This document shows, piece after piece, positions 52,410-60,081 of a stretch of 64,000 nucleotides of DNA (positions are counted from its first letter, which is position 1; every line of letters starts with the position of its first letter). Made by a program: the position numbers and the translations under genes. This DNA comes from Culicoidibacter larvae (lineage in GTDB: Bacteria; Bacillota_I; Bacilli_A; Culicoidibacterales; Culicoidibacteraceae), in contig NZ_VBWP01000004.1 of NCBI RefSeq assembly GCF_005771635.1, forward strand, positions 62,001-126,000, given 5' to 3'. A model generated the notes under the pieces. That model was given only the letters and a program-made list of their open reading frames with translations, searched no databases and was not told the origin of the DNA.

Positions 52410-53042
52410 ATGAAGAAAACTGAAGAAGAAATTTCAAAAAAAGATTTGCTTCGTCTGACAAAAATTTCCTATGGACAACTATATCGGTGGAAGCGGCAAA
52501 AATTAATTCCTGATGTTTGGTTTGTTAAGAAATCAACCTTGAGCGGGCAAGAGACGTTCTTCCCCAAAGAAAAAATTCTTGAACGAATCAATGCAATATT
52601 AGAAATGAAAGAGACGCACTCATTTGATGAGATGAGCGATTTATTTTCGCCGGATGTTCAAAAACAAACATACCAGCTCGAAAATATTATTGCCGAGGCT
52701 ACACTATCAATAAAACATGTCGGAGCATTTATGCAATATACCGAAAGAACATCTTGTTCTTTCTTCGAATTACTATGTATTTATATTTCCAGCAAAGACG
52801 AGTTTGCAAAATACTTTTCAGAAGAGAAAAACCTAGAAACTTTTTATCGCTCGGTTGTTAATTGGCAAAAACAGGTCAAGAATACTTTGTTAGAATTATA
52901 TATGGGCGATGCTGATGGTCAAATTATCTATATATTGGCATCGGTTGATAATCAGATATTCTTTGATAACAATATGCAAATGATTGAGCGCATTTCACTT
53001 GATGAGTATGCTAAATCGCTGCAACTTTATTTAAAAGATTAG
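52410..53042 (+). CDS. DUF4004 (YhbD-like) MerR-type regulator
   Basis: The 210-residue protein begins with a MerR-like winged helix (about 10-70: ISKKDLLRLTKISYGQLYRWKRQKLIPD) and has a helical C-terminal region, as in YhbD/DUF4004. In B. subtilis yhbD precedes the bactofilin genes yhbE and yhbF. Here a bactofilin-like gene follows after about 15 bp, so the linkage is conserved. The duplicated AACAATGTT dyads over its promoter are the likely binding sites. GGAGGT precedes ATG 52410. No ligand is known. Confidence 0.8.
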   Translation: MKKTEEEISKKDLLRLTKISYGQLYRWKRQKLIPDVWFVKKSTLSGQETFFPKEKILERINAILEMKETHSFDEMSDLFSPDVQKQTYQLENIIAEATLSIKHVGAFMQYTERTSCSFFELLCIYISSKDEFAKYFSEEKNLETFYRSVVNWQKQVKNTLLELYMGDADGQIIYILASVDNQIFFDNNMQMIERISLDEYAKSLQLYLKD

Positions 53043-53056
53043 GAGAAATGAGTAAT

Positions 53057-53773
53057 ATGCAATCAAAAACGAATCAGTTTATCATTTCCGGTAAGGGTTT
53101 GATCCCCGAAGGAAACTTTGATTATGTAAAGGTGAATGGCAGCGGTAAGGCATTTAAACCGGTAACGATTAAATTACTTGAAATCAATGGTAATTTAACA
53201 GCAATGGCACCTATCATTGCAGAAGTTATCAATATTACCGGCACCGGGAAATTCCGCGAACTAACAAGTGAAAAGTTTTCGGTATATGGTGGAGCATCTA
53301 TTGACGGACCAAGTTCTATTGAACACTTAAATATTCGTGGTAACTTTAAATCAACCGGAAATATTTCCAGTAATCGTATTGATGTTTATGGAAAATTACG
53401 CTGTACTGGCGAAATAGAAGCAGAGAACGTTATGACTGAGGGAGCAATTGTTGCTGAACTAGTAAATGCTGAAAATATCACTATGAACGTCTGGCACCGG
53501 AGCACTATTTCAATTATCCAGGCAACATCAATTCAAGTATTCAAAAATCCATTACACAAAGTGAGTGAGTTTTTCTCAACTCGTGATGGCTTCTGTCTGG
53601 TAGTCAATGAAATTGAAGCTGATCGGATTAGTTTAGTTGCTACCAAAGCCCAAATTGTCCGTGGTGAAGATGTGACAATCGGTGAGGGATGCAATATTGA
53701 GTTGGTAGAATATACCGGTACATTAACAGTTGCTCCGGGAGCAATTGTAAAAAGTCAGGTGAAAGTAATATAA
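53057..53773 (+). CDS. Bactofilin-like polymer-forming protein (YhbE/YhbF-like)
   Basis: This protein of about 238 residues is made of short beta-helix-like repeats rich in Gly, Asn and Ile (VKVNGSGK, LEINGNLT, VYGGASI, LNIRGNFKSTG, VYGKLRCTGEIEA), as in bactofilins. It has a second beta segment near the C-terminus. Bactofilins polymerise without nucleotide and, as YhbEF/BacEF in Bacillus, help flagellar assembly. No flagellar gene is in this window. AGGAG is only 2 bp from ATG 53048 and 11 bp from ATG 53057, so the start is uncertain between the two. Confidence 0.75.
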   Translation: MQSKTNQFIISGKGLIPEGNFDYVKVNGSGKAFKPVTIKLLEINGNLTAMAPIIAEVINITGTGKFRELTSEKFSVYGGASIDGPSSIEHLNIRGNFKSTGNISSNRIDVYGKLRCTGEIEAENVMTEGAIVAELVNAENITMNVWHRSTISIIQATSIQVFKNPLHKVSEFFSTRDGFCLVVNEIEADRISLVATKAQIVRGEDVTIGEGCNIELVEYTGTLTVAPGAIVKSQVKVI

Positions 53774-53777
53774 AATT

Positions 53778-53810
53778 AAAAAAACTATAAGAATTCTTAT
53801 AGTTTTTTTC
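53778..53810. terminator. Intrinsic terminator after the bactofilin gene
   Basis: A perfect palindrome centred on GAATTC (53791-53796) has flanking A and T runs. Confidence 0.88.
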
Positions 53811-53838
53811 TGCTTTCGGTTTAAATTTCAGGAGTTTG

Positions 53839-53847
53839 TGCTATAAT
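53839..53847 (+). promoter_or_regulatory. Extended -10 promoter for argS
   Basis: TGC-TATAAT lies 35 bp before the argS start codon. No T-box leader is present. Confidence 0.55.
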
Positions 53848-53882
53848 AAATGATATATATAGCTATAAAAAGGAGTGAAACC

Positions 53883-55538
53883 ATGGAACGGTTACAAAAG
53901 CAAGTAAAAAACGAAATAATTGCTGCGTTAACAAAAGCCGGACTAAGCGATGGGCTTGATGTTAATCAAGTTGTTATTGAATATCCAAAAGATGGGAGTC
54001 ATGGTGATTTTTCTACCAATGTGGCGATGCAGTTAGCACGAAGTGCAAAACGCAACCCAAGGGATATTGCTCAAAGCATTATTGATAATTTCGAATTTAC
54101 CTGTATTGATCGAGCTGAGATTGCAGGTCCAGGTTTCATTAATGTTTTTGTTAAAGAAAATATCTTAAACGTTCATGTAAATGATATTTTGGCACAAGGA
54201 ACTAACTATGGAAATAGTGACTTTGGCAATAATAATTATATTAATGTTGAGTTTGTTTCAGCAAACCCAACCGGCGATTTACATTTAGGTCATGCCCGCG
54301 GTGCAGCCCTTGGTGATTCATTATCTAATATTTTAGAAGCAGCCGGACACCGGGTAACGCGTGAATATTATATTAATGATGCCGGGAATCAAATCAATAA
54401 CTTGGTGTATTCATTACAAGCACGTTATTATCAGCAATTAGGTGATACTGATTATCCGATGCCAGAAGATGGTTATCATGGTGAGGACATCGTTAACATT
54501 GCTAAGATTTTAATTGAACGTCATAAAACTGAATTCGATAATGCTGATGAAGAAGGCAAGTTAGCATTATTCCGGTCGTACGGAATTAAATATGAACTTG
54601 AGAAGTTGAAAACCGACCTTTTGAATTATCGGGTTGAATTTGACCAATGGAGTTCAGAACAAAGTATGTATGATACCGGTAAATTGGAAGCATCATTGGC
54701 TGAACTTAAAAAACGTGGAGCGACATACGAAAAAGATGGTGCGCTTTGGCTGCGTTCAACTGACTTTGGTGATGATAAAGACCGGGTACTTTTAAAGAGT
54801 GATGGAACTTATACATATATGGTTCCGGATATTGCCTATCATATTGAAAAATTATCACGTGGTGATAAGTTAATTGATATCTTAGGTGCAGACCACCATG
54901 GATACATTGCCCGGATGCAAGCTGCGTTAGCAGCACTTGGATACTTTGATGTGCTTGAAGTTGAAATTATTCAAATGGTACGTTTGATGCAAGGTGGTGT
55001 CGAAGTGAAAATGAGTAAGCGGACTGGTAAAGCAGTTGCTTTACGTGATTTGGTTGAAGAAGTCGGACTTGACGCAGTACGTTACTTCTTCGCAATGAGA
55101 GCTGCAAACTCACCACTTGATTTCGATATGGATTTAGCAAAAGAGCATGCCAATACTAACCCAGTGTATTATGCCCACTATGCGCATGCAAGAACTTGTT
55201 CAGTATTGCGTAATGCTGCTGAAAAAGGATTTGCTGCAGATAAAATAACGACTAGCGATTCATATACTTATGAAGAAAAAGATCGCCGACTGGTGAATAC
55301 ATTATTGATGTTCCCGGAAGTGATTATTCAATCAGCAATAAAACGTGAACCGCATTTAATCACTAACTATATTAATACTTTAGCTTCAAACTTCCATAGC
55401 TTCTATAATGACCACAAAGTTATTAATGAAGAGGATATGGTGACAAGCTACCACCGGTTAGCATTAGTTGATTCGGTGAGAATTACGCTTGCAAATGCTT
55501 TGAAACTTGTAGGCGTTTCAGCACCTGAAAAAATGTAA
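53883..55538 (+). CDS. argS: Arginyl-tRNA synthetase
   Basis: This class I synthetase charges tRNA-Arg. The 551-residue protein has an N-terminal Arg_tRNA_synt_N domain (about 1-85), the HIGH motif as HLGH in NPTGDLHLGHARG near residue 135, the KMSKS-type motif KMSKRTGKAV near 379, and a C-terminal DALR anticodon-binding domain (about 430-551). AGGAGTG lies 5 bp before ATG 53883. An in-frame ATG at 53850 has no ribosome site and is rejected. The tRNA-Arg(CCG) gene at 17888 is one of its substrates. Confidence 0.96.
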   Translation: MERLQKQVKNEIIAALTKAGLSDGLDVNQVVIEYPKDGSHGDFSTNVAMQLARSAKRNPRDIAQSIIDNFEFTCIDRAEIAGPGFINVFVKENILNVHVNDILAQGTNYGNSDFGNNNYINVEFVSANPTGDLHLGHARGAALGDSLSNILEAAGHRVTREYYINDAGNQINNLVYSLQARYYQQLGDTDYPMPEDGYHGEDIVNIAKILIERHKTEFDNADEEGKLALFRSYGIKYELEKLKTDLLNYRVEFDQWSSEQSMYDTGKLEASLAELKKRGATYEKDGALWLRSTDFGDDKDRVLLKSDGTYTYMVPDIAYHIEKLSRGDKLIDILGADHHGYIARMQAALAALGYFDVLEVEIIQMVRLMQGGVEVKMSKRTGKAVALRDLVEEVGLDAVRYFFAMRAANSPLDFDMDLAKEHANTNPVYYAHYAHARTCSVLRNAAEKGFAADKITTSDSYTYEEKDRRLVNTLLMFPEVIIQSAIKREPHLITNYINTLASNFHSFYNDHKVINEEDMVTSYHRLALVDSVRITLANALKLVGVSAPEKM

Positions 55539-55540
55539 TA

Positions 55541-55575
55541 AAAAGCCCCGCATCTGAAATACGGGGCTTTTTTTG
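55541..55575 (+). terminator. Intrinsic terminator after argS
   Basis: A GC-rich 10-bp stem (55541-55550 with 55562-55571) is followed by T's. Confidence 0.92.
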
Positions 55576-55678
55576 TGCTTACGAAAGCGTAAGTAAAAGT
55601 TATCCCATTGTTATCTGATTCGATTTTTAAATACTGTCACTGCCTGTATACTGGAGTAGTAAAAGGAGTGAAGTAAAA

Positions 55679-55960
55679 ATGAAAAAAATCATTTTAATTA
55701 TGAGTAGCCTGGTTGTACTGGCGATTGTTGGTTTTATTGGCTACCCATGGTTTGATAAAGAATATGGTAAGCATTGTGAGCCATATGTGGAGGGGCGCAT
55801 TAGCGACTTGAAACAGAATGGCGAAATGCTTTATTTCAAAGTTGATGATGAAATATATTTTGCCACCAAAGATGATCTTGTTAAACAAGTTAAGGCAAAT
55901 GATGGTAACTCATTAAAGTTACAATATATAAAAGAAACCGGTGAAATTTGTAATATATAA
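55679..55960 (+). CDS. Small exported or membrane-anchored protein, unknown function
   Basis: This 93-residue protein has a single N-terminal hydrophobic segment (about 3-24), then a short domain with two Cys (about residues 32 and 91) and a strand pattern (GRISDLKQNGEMLYFKVDDEIYFAT). I do not recognise the family. AAGGAGTG lies 7 bp before ATG 55679. TATACT at 55647-55652 may be the -10. It has its own promoter and a strong bidirectional terminator, which supports a real gene. The two Cys could form a disulfide outside the cell, which is an inference. Confidence 0.65.
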   Translation: MKKIILIMSSLVVLAIVGFIGYPWFDKEYGKHCEPYVEGRISDLKQNGEMLYFKVDDEIYFATKDDLVKQVKANDGNSLKLQYIKETGEICNI

Positions 55961-55990
55961 AAAAACTTCCCCACGTGGGGAAGTTTTTTA
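55961..55990. terminator. Bidirectional intrinsic terminator
   Basis: A perfect 12-bp stem (55961-55972 with 55977-55988) with an ACGT loop has A and T runs on either side. It serves the small exported protein gene and the convergent HAD gene. Confidence 0.94.
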
Positions 55991-56815
55991 TAAATTCAAC
56001 AGTTTGGCAAGGTGAACACCAACACCAGAATCAGCATTGCTGAATTCTGTTACTTCGTTGGCAATTGATTTTACATATTCATGTGCATTTTGCATTGCCA
56101 CACCAATGTTCGCATATTCAAGCATTTCAACATCGTTCATTTGATCGCCGAAGGCAATAATACGATCAGGTGCAATGCCATATTCTTTAGCCAATACTTC
56201 TAGCCCTGCGGCTTTGTTCGTGCGGGTAGAGTAAGCTTCAATCCAGAAGCTTACCAGGCCGGCAGTACCGCGGAAAGTAATTTCCGGTAAACCTAAGCTA
56301 TTTAGAACTGCTAAAGTTTCCTCACCATCAGCATTTTCAGTAAACATGTACATAGTAGGAACCTGTTCTAAAAGTGTATTGCCGAATTGTTCAACGACTT
56401 CATACCGGGCACCGGTATTACCAGGCATTTGATTTTCTAAAAAGTAAATCATTGATTTATCGTTTTTATCCAAGTAAGCTTTATTCGGTGTTTCTAACAT
56501 AGTCAGTAAAACTTTTTCCTTAACATATGGATGTTCAAGCACCGCCTGAACGCTTTTAGCTTCCATATGATTAATAATTTGCGAATTGCCATTTCGGTCA
56601 TTGATGATTGCACCATTAAGTGACAGACACGGAAGACTAAGGCCTAAGTCATTGTATACATATTCCGTTGAATAAAACTGGCGGCCGGTAGCAATGGTAA
56701 CTTGATGACCTTGTTCTTGAGCTTTAATCAAATATTCCTTCGTTAACGGGGCAATTTCATTTTCGCTTGCGAGTGCCGTCCCATCAAGATCGACAACAAT
56801 TAAACGTTGTTGCAT
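55988..56815 (-). CDS. Cof-type HAD phosphatase
   Basis: The 275-residue protein is a class IIB HAD hydrolase. Motif I is VVDLDGTALAS with the nucleophile Asp, motif II is the Thr/Ser in VTIATGRQF, the C2 cap lies between about residues 80 and 195, and motif IV is IIAFGDQMNDVEML. Family members dephosphorylate sugar phosphates, flavin or pyridoxal phosphates with broad specificity. The start (position 56815 on the minus strand) is preceded by GGAGGG. The gene is divergent from the CPBP operon. Confidence 0.9.
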   Translation of the reverse strand: MQQRLIVVDLDGTALASENEIAPLTKEYLIKAQEQGHQVTIATGRQFYSTEYVYNDLGLSLPCLSLNGAIINDRNGNSQIINHMEAKSVQAVLEHPYVKEKVLLTMLETPNKAYLDKNDKSMIYFLENQMPGNTGARYEVVEQFGNTLLEQVPTMYMFTENADGEETLAVLNSLGLPEITFRGTAGLVSFWIEAYSTRTNKAAGLEVLAKEYGIAPDRIIAFGDQMNDVEMLEYANIGVAMQNAHEYVKSIANEVTEFSNADSGVGVHLAKLLNL

Positions 56816-56900
56816 ATATATCCCTCCAAATTTCTATTAGTGTCATTATAACATAAAAACAAGTAACTAATGGCACTTTTTCAGTTTTTGGGAAAGTTTA

Positions 56901-56931
56901 AATATGCTTTTGCCTTGAGCAAAAGCATATT
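56901..56931. repeat. Perfect 13-bp inverted repeat between divergent genes
   Basis: The arms AATATGCTTTTGC (56901-56913) and its complement (56919-56931) enclose CTTGA. The right arm ends on the first two bases of the TTGACA -35 of the downstream operon. It could be a protein-binding site or a transcript hairpin for the minus-strand leader. Confidence 0.7.
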
Positions 56932-56969
56932 GACATTTTTTAACAAATACCGTATTATACATGTAATAC
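56930..56969 (+). promoter_or_regulatory. Promoter with 18-bp dyad for the CPBP-ABC operon
   Basis: TTGACA (56930-56935) and TATTAT (56953-56958) are 17 bp apart. A dyad, GTATTA-n6-TAATAC (56952-56969), covers the -10 and the start site. Such dyads resemble operators of GntR/YtrA-type regulators, which often control ABC export operons. No regulator gene is adjacent. Confidence 0.75.
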
Positions 56970-56986
56970 AGTTAGGAGATGGATGT

Positions 56987-57745
56987 ATGAAGTTTACTGT
57001 TAGAGAAACGATTGCATTGGTAAGTGCAGTGCTATGTTATTTTGTATTGCCAATAATTGTTGCGGTACCAGTGATGATGATTGGGATGATGCAGGGCGGA
57101 GCAATTGATCCTACTGAGCTTGCAATGCCTGCATGGACACTTAATGCGATAATGATTGTTTCATTTGCTTTTTTAATTGTTTTAGCAATTGTTTTATTGA
57201 TTGTTTATCGCCGCTTTTTAATTGATGAATGGAAAAAAGTTATTGCTAAGCCACTTCGATTTGTTCTTATTAGTATAATTGGTATTATCGTTTTTGTTGG
57301 TTTCCAATATATAATCGGCTTTTTTATTCCCGAAAGTGGAGCTAATCAACAATTGATTGAAGATATTAATCAACAAATGCCATGGCTGATGGGTATTCAA
57401 GCTGTTATTTTAGCGCCATTTGTGGAAGAGATGATTTTTAGAAAGGTCTTGTATATGCATTTAAAAGGGAAAGGACAACTTTCTATTGATGCTTTTAAGA
57501 CTAAAACTACTGCTAAAGGCGGAGCATTGATTCGGGTTATTGCCTTGATGATAAGTTCATCATTATTGTTTGGACTGATGCATTTTGGTTTTGGAACAGA
57601 TCCATGGTTTATGATTATTCCATACTTCACAATGGGATTATTATTGGTAATTAGTTATGAAGTATCACAGATGTTTTATGTACCAGTTATTATTCACTTC
57701 GCTAACAATTTATTATCAGTGTTAATGATGCTATTTTTACATTAA
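56987..57745 (+). CDS. CPBP family intramembrane metalloprotease
   Basis: The 252-residue protein has about six to seven membrane helices and the three CPBP/Abi motifs: EEMIFRKVLY (Glu-Glu-x3-Arg), FGLMHFGF with its His, and HFANNLLS with the His-x3-Asn arrangement. Relatives process prenylated proteins in eukaryotes, and in bacteria they act in bacteriocin maturation or self-immunity. AGGAG precedes ATG 56987, and an upstream in-frame start at 56870 lies in the promoter and is rejected. It is the first gene of a five-gene operon ending in a MacB-like exporter. Confidence 0.87.
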   Translation: MKFTVRETIALVSAVLCYFVLPIIVAVPVMMIGMMQGGAIDPTELAMPAWTLNAIMIVSFAFLIVLAIVLLIVYRRFLIDEWKKVIAKPLRFVLISIIGIIVFVGFQYIIGFFIPESGANQQLIEDINQQMPWLMGIQAVILAPFVEEMIFRKVLYMHLKGKGQLSIDAFKTKTTAKGGALIRVIALMISSSLLFGLMHFGFGTDPWFMIIPYFTMGLLLVISYEVSQMFYVPVIIHFANNLLSVLMMLFLH

Positions 57746-57760
57746 GAGGGAGGAATATAT

Positions 57761-58417
57761 ATGAGTTTATTATGGACATTACTTTCAAGTCCGGCAAAAG
57801 CTTTTCAGCAAATTGGTGCAGAGAAGAAAACGAAGGGGTTTTTAGCAATTTTGCTTGCTTGGGTTCTTGTTGCAGCACTTGGCATGGTGACGGTACCGGC
57901 AGTTGTTGCTGAGAGTATGACTTTGGTTGAAAACCAGGTGCAAGGGATGGATATGAGTTCACTCATGCCGATGATGGTTGTAACAACAATTATTTTTGCT
58001 CTTATTGGTATGGTGCTTGGCATTTTCTTACTTGCTTGTTTGTATTTGTTTTTGGCTTTTATTTTCCGCGATCGTGTCGAGGGAACGGCAATTACTTTCA
58101 AAAAGGCTTTACAACTTGCTTTTATTGTTAATCTACCGGCACAATTAGGTGCAGCGCTATATTCAATAGTAATTTACTCAATTGCTATTCCCGGTTTACC
58201 ACAAGTTATTTTGCAATATCTAAATCCATTCTATCTGATTACGTTTATTTGGTTGTTCTTTGCTGCTAAATATACGATGAAGTTAACTCAGGCAAAAGCA
58301 TTGATTGTAGTTGCAATAGCAGTTGCGATTCACTTTGCCTTTGCAGGTTATCAAATATACTCTACTGTTAATTATACCGTACCAACGGTTGAACAGAGTA
58401 TCAATATTAATATTTAA
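57761..58417 (+). CDS. Yip1-family-like membrane protein
   Basis: This 218-residue protein has an amphipathic start (LLWTLLSSPAKAFQQIG, typical of bacterial Yip1-domain proteins) and five predicted membrane helices (about 27-50, 70-100, 120-145, 150-172 and 178-197). Its biochemical role is unknown. GGGAGG precedes ATG 57761. It sits between the CPBP protease and the HlyD-like adaptor, so it may be a subunit or cofactor of the exporter. Confidence 0.7.
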   Translation: MSLLWTLLSSPAKAFQQIGAEKKTKGFLAILLAWVLVAALGMVTVPAVVAESMTLVENQVQGMDMSSLMPMMVVTTIIFALIGMVLGIFLLACLYLFLAFIFRDRVEGTAITFKKALQLAFIVNLPAQLGAALYSIVIYSIAIPGLPQVILQYLNPFYLITFIWLFFAAKYTMKLTQAKALIVVAIAVAIHFAFAGYQIYSTVNYTVPTVEQSININI

Positions 58418-58432
58418 GGAGCGATTACTACT

Positions 58433-59344
58433 ATGAAATCAAAAGGAATAATTATCGGAGTAGTTGCAATTGCATTTATTGCTTTTGCAGGAATTATTGC
58501 ATATTTTGCAATGCAAGGCGGTGTGGCAACTTCAGGGGTGCCAACAGTTGCAACGACTACTGTAGTAAAACAGACTAACGGAATTACTGTAAGTGGAACC
58601 GTTGAATCAAAAGAAACTTATTCGTTATACAATCCCGGAACCAAAGGGGATGTTGTTAAAGCATTAGTCGGTGTTGGTGACATTGTTTCCAAAGATGACA
58701 AGTTAATTGAATTTGATTATGGTTATTTATATGCTGAAGAAGATGGACGTATTCTGGATATTAATTTAGATGCTTCAAGCAGCAGTGCCTTGACAGCGAC
58801 AACAACGGCTACGCCAAGTGCTATGGTAACAATGGGCAGCAAAGAATATGTTATTCTTGCCGATGTAACAGAATATGATTTAGCAAATATTCCGGATAGC
58901 CCAAAGGTGAGTTATGTTGTACGTAACAATGATCTTGATAAAAAATATGCTGCACACCTTGATCGTTTGCCACAAATGCCACAAACACCAAGCGCGGCAT
59001 CAGCAACTGCAAGCTCACAAATTACTAACTATACATTAAAAGTATTTTTGGATGATCAACCAGAAAACATTTTACGTGATGGATATCATGTTAATGTATC
59101 AATAACCGGGGAAAACAGCGAAAGCTTAACTTTAGCTTCTAGTGCAGTTATCAATCAAGATGGAGTACTAAGTGTTTTTGTTGTAAAAGATACTAATGGT
59201 GTAAAAACATTGGAGAAGAGAACTATTGAAGCGACTTTAAAAGAGAGTAATTATATTATTACCAGTGGTCTTGATGGCAACGAAGTGATTGTAAATAATC
59301 CAGCTGCTGACCTGACTGAGGGAATGGAAGTGAATGTACAATGA
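58433..59344 (+). CDS. HlyD/RND-type efflux adaptor subunit
   Basis: The 303-residue protein has an N-terminal membrane anchor (about 5-27), then a lipoyl-like beta hairpin region (VSGTVESKETYSLYNPGTKGDVVKALVGVGDIVSKDDKLIEF split by a short turn) and a beta-barrel C-terminal part (about 210-303). The long alpha hairpin of Gram-negative adaptors is missing and a Ser/Thr/Ala-rich loop (about 115-135) takes its place, as in Firmicute YknX-like adaptors. The last four bases overlap the ATPase start. It probably couples the MacB-like permease to extracellular substrate. Confidence 0.8.
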   Translation: MKSKGIIIGVVAIAFIAFAGIIAYFAMQGGVATSGVPTVATTTVVKQTNGITVSGTVESKETYSLYNPGTKGDVVKALVGVGDIVSKDDKLIEFDYGYLYAEEDGRILDINLDASSSSALTATTTATPSAMVTMGSKEYVILADVTEYDLANIPDSPKVSYVVRNNDLDKKYAAHLDRLPQMPQTPSAASATASSQITNYTLKVFLDDQPENILRDGYHVNVSITGENSESLTLASSAVINQDGVLSVFVVKDTNGVKTLEKRTIEATLKESNYIITSGLDGNEVIVNNPAADLTEGMEVNVQ

Positions 59345-60081
59345 TAGACCTTATCAATGTGGTAAAAGACTTTAAAAATGGAGACGTCTCGGTTCGAGCG
59401 CTTCAAGAAATAAACTTACACATCGATCAAGGCGAATTTGTTGCAATCATGGGTCCATCCGGTTCTGGTAAATCAACATTGATGAATATATTAGGTTTAC
59501 TTGATATTGTCAGTGAAGGTGAATATATATTAAATGATAATAACATCAAAAAGATGAGCGAGGCACAATTTGCTATTCTTCGGAATAAGGAAATCGGCTT
59601 TGTCTTCCAATCATTTAACTTATTACCAAAATTAACTGCTTTCAGAAATGTAGAATTACCATTGGTATATTCTGGATTAAGCAAAAAAGAACGGCGCGAA
59701 CGAGTGATTGCTGCCTTGGAACGAGTAGGTTTAGCTGATCGTATGGATCATAAACCAAATCAACTATCGGGTGGGCAATCGCAAAGGGTTGCGATTGCCC
59801 GGGCCTTGGTAACTAATCCTAGTTTTTTACTTGGTGATGAGCCAACCGGTGCGCTGGATTCTAAGACCGGCGAAATGATTATGGACTTGTTCTGTCAATT
59901 ACATGAAGAAGGCAGAACGGTCATCTTAGTTACTCATGATGAACATGTGGCAAGTTATGCTGACCGGGTTATTCGGATTCTTGATGGTAAGATATTGAGT
60001 GATGAGTTGAACTTGAAGGTTGATACTCGCTCATTGTCAGATGATTCACGCAGCATGATTGAGGAGGAGGTGCGGATATGA
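59341..60081 (+). CDS. MacB-like ABC exporter ATP-binding protein
   Basis: The 246-residue ATPase has Walker A GPSGSGKST near residue 40, the Q-loop [13 protein letters not shown], signature LSGGQSQR, Walker [17 protein letters not shown] and the switch His in VTHDEHVA. It belongs to the LolD/MacB/YknY type. ATGA overlaps (4 bp) at both ends link it to the adaptor and the permease. Its closest functional comparison is the YknWXYZ system of B. subtilis, which protects against the SdpC toxin. A Yip1-domain protein, YknW, also belongs to that system. Confidence 0.93.
   Translation: MIDLINVVKDFKNGDVSVRALQEINLHIDQGEFVAIMGPSGSGKSTLMNILGLLDIVSEGEYILNDNNIKKMSEAQFAILRNKEIGFVFQSFNLLPKLTAFRNVELPLVYSGLSKKERRERVIAALERVGLADRMDHKPNQLSGGQSQRVAIARALVTNPSFLLGDEPTGALDSKTGEMIMDLFCQLHEEGRTVILVTHDEHVASYADRVIRILDGKILSDELNLKVDTRSLSDDSRSMIEEEVRI

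Noticed and set aside
53774-53882. T-box leader for argS
   Set aside because: The gap is only about 110 bp, contains an upstream terminator, and has no TGGNACC-type T-box sequence.
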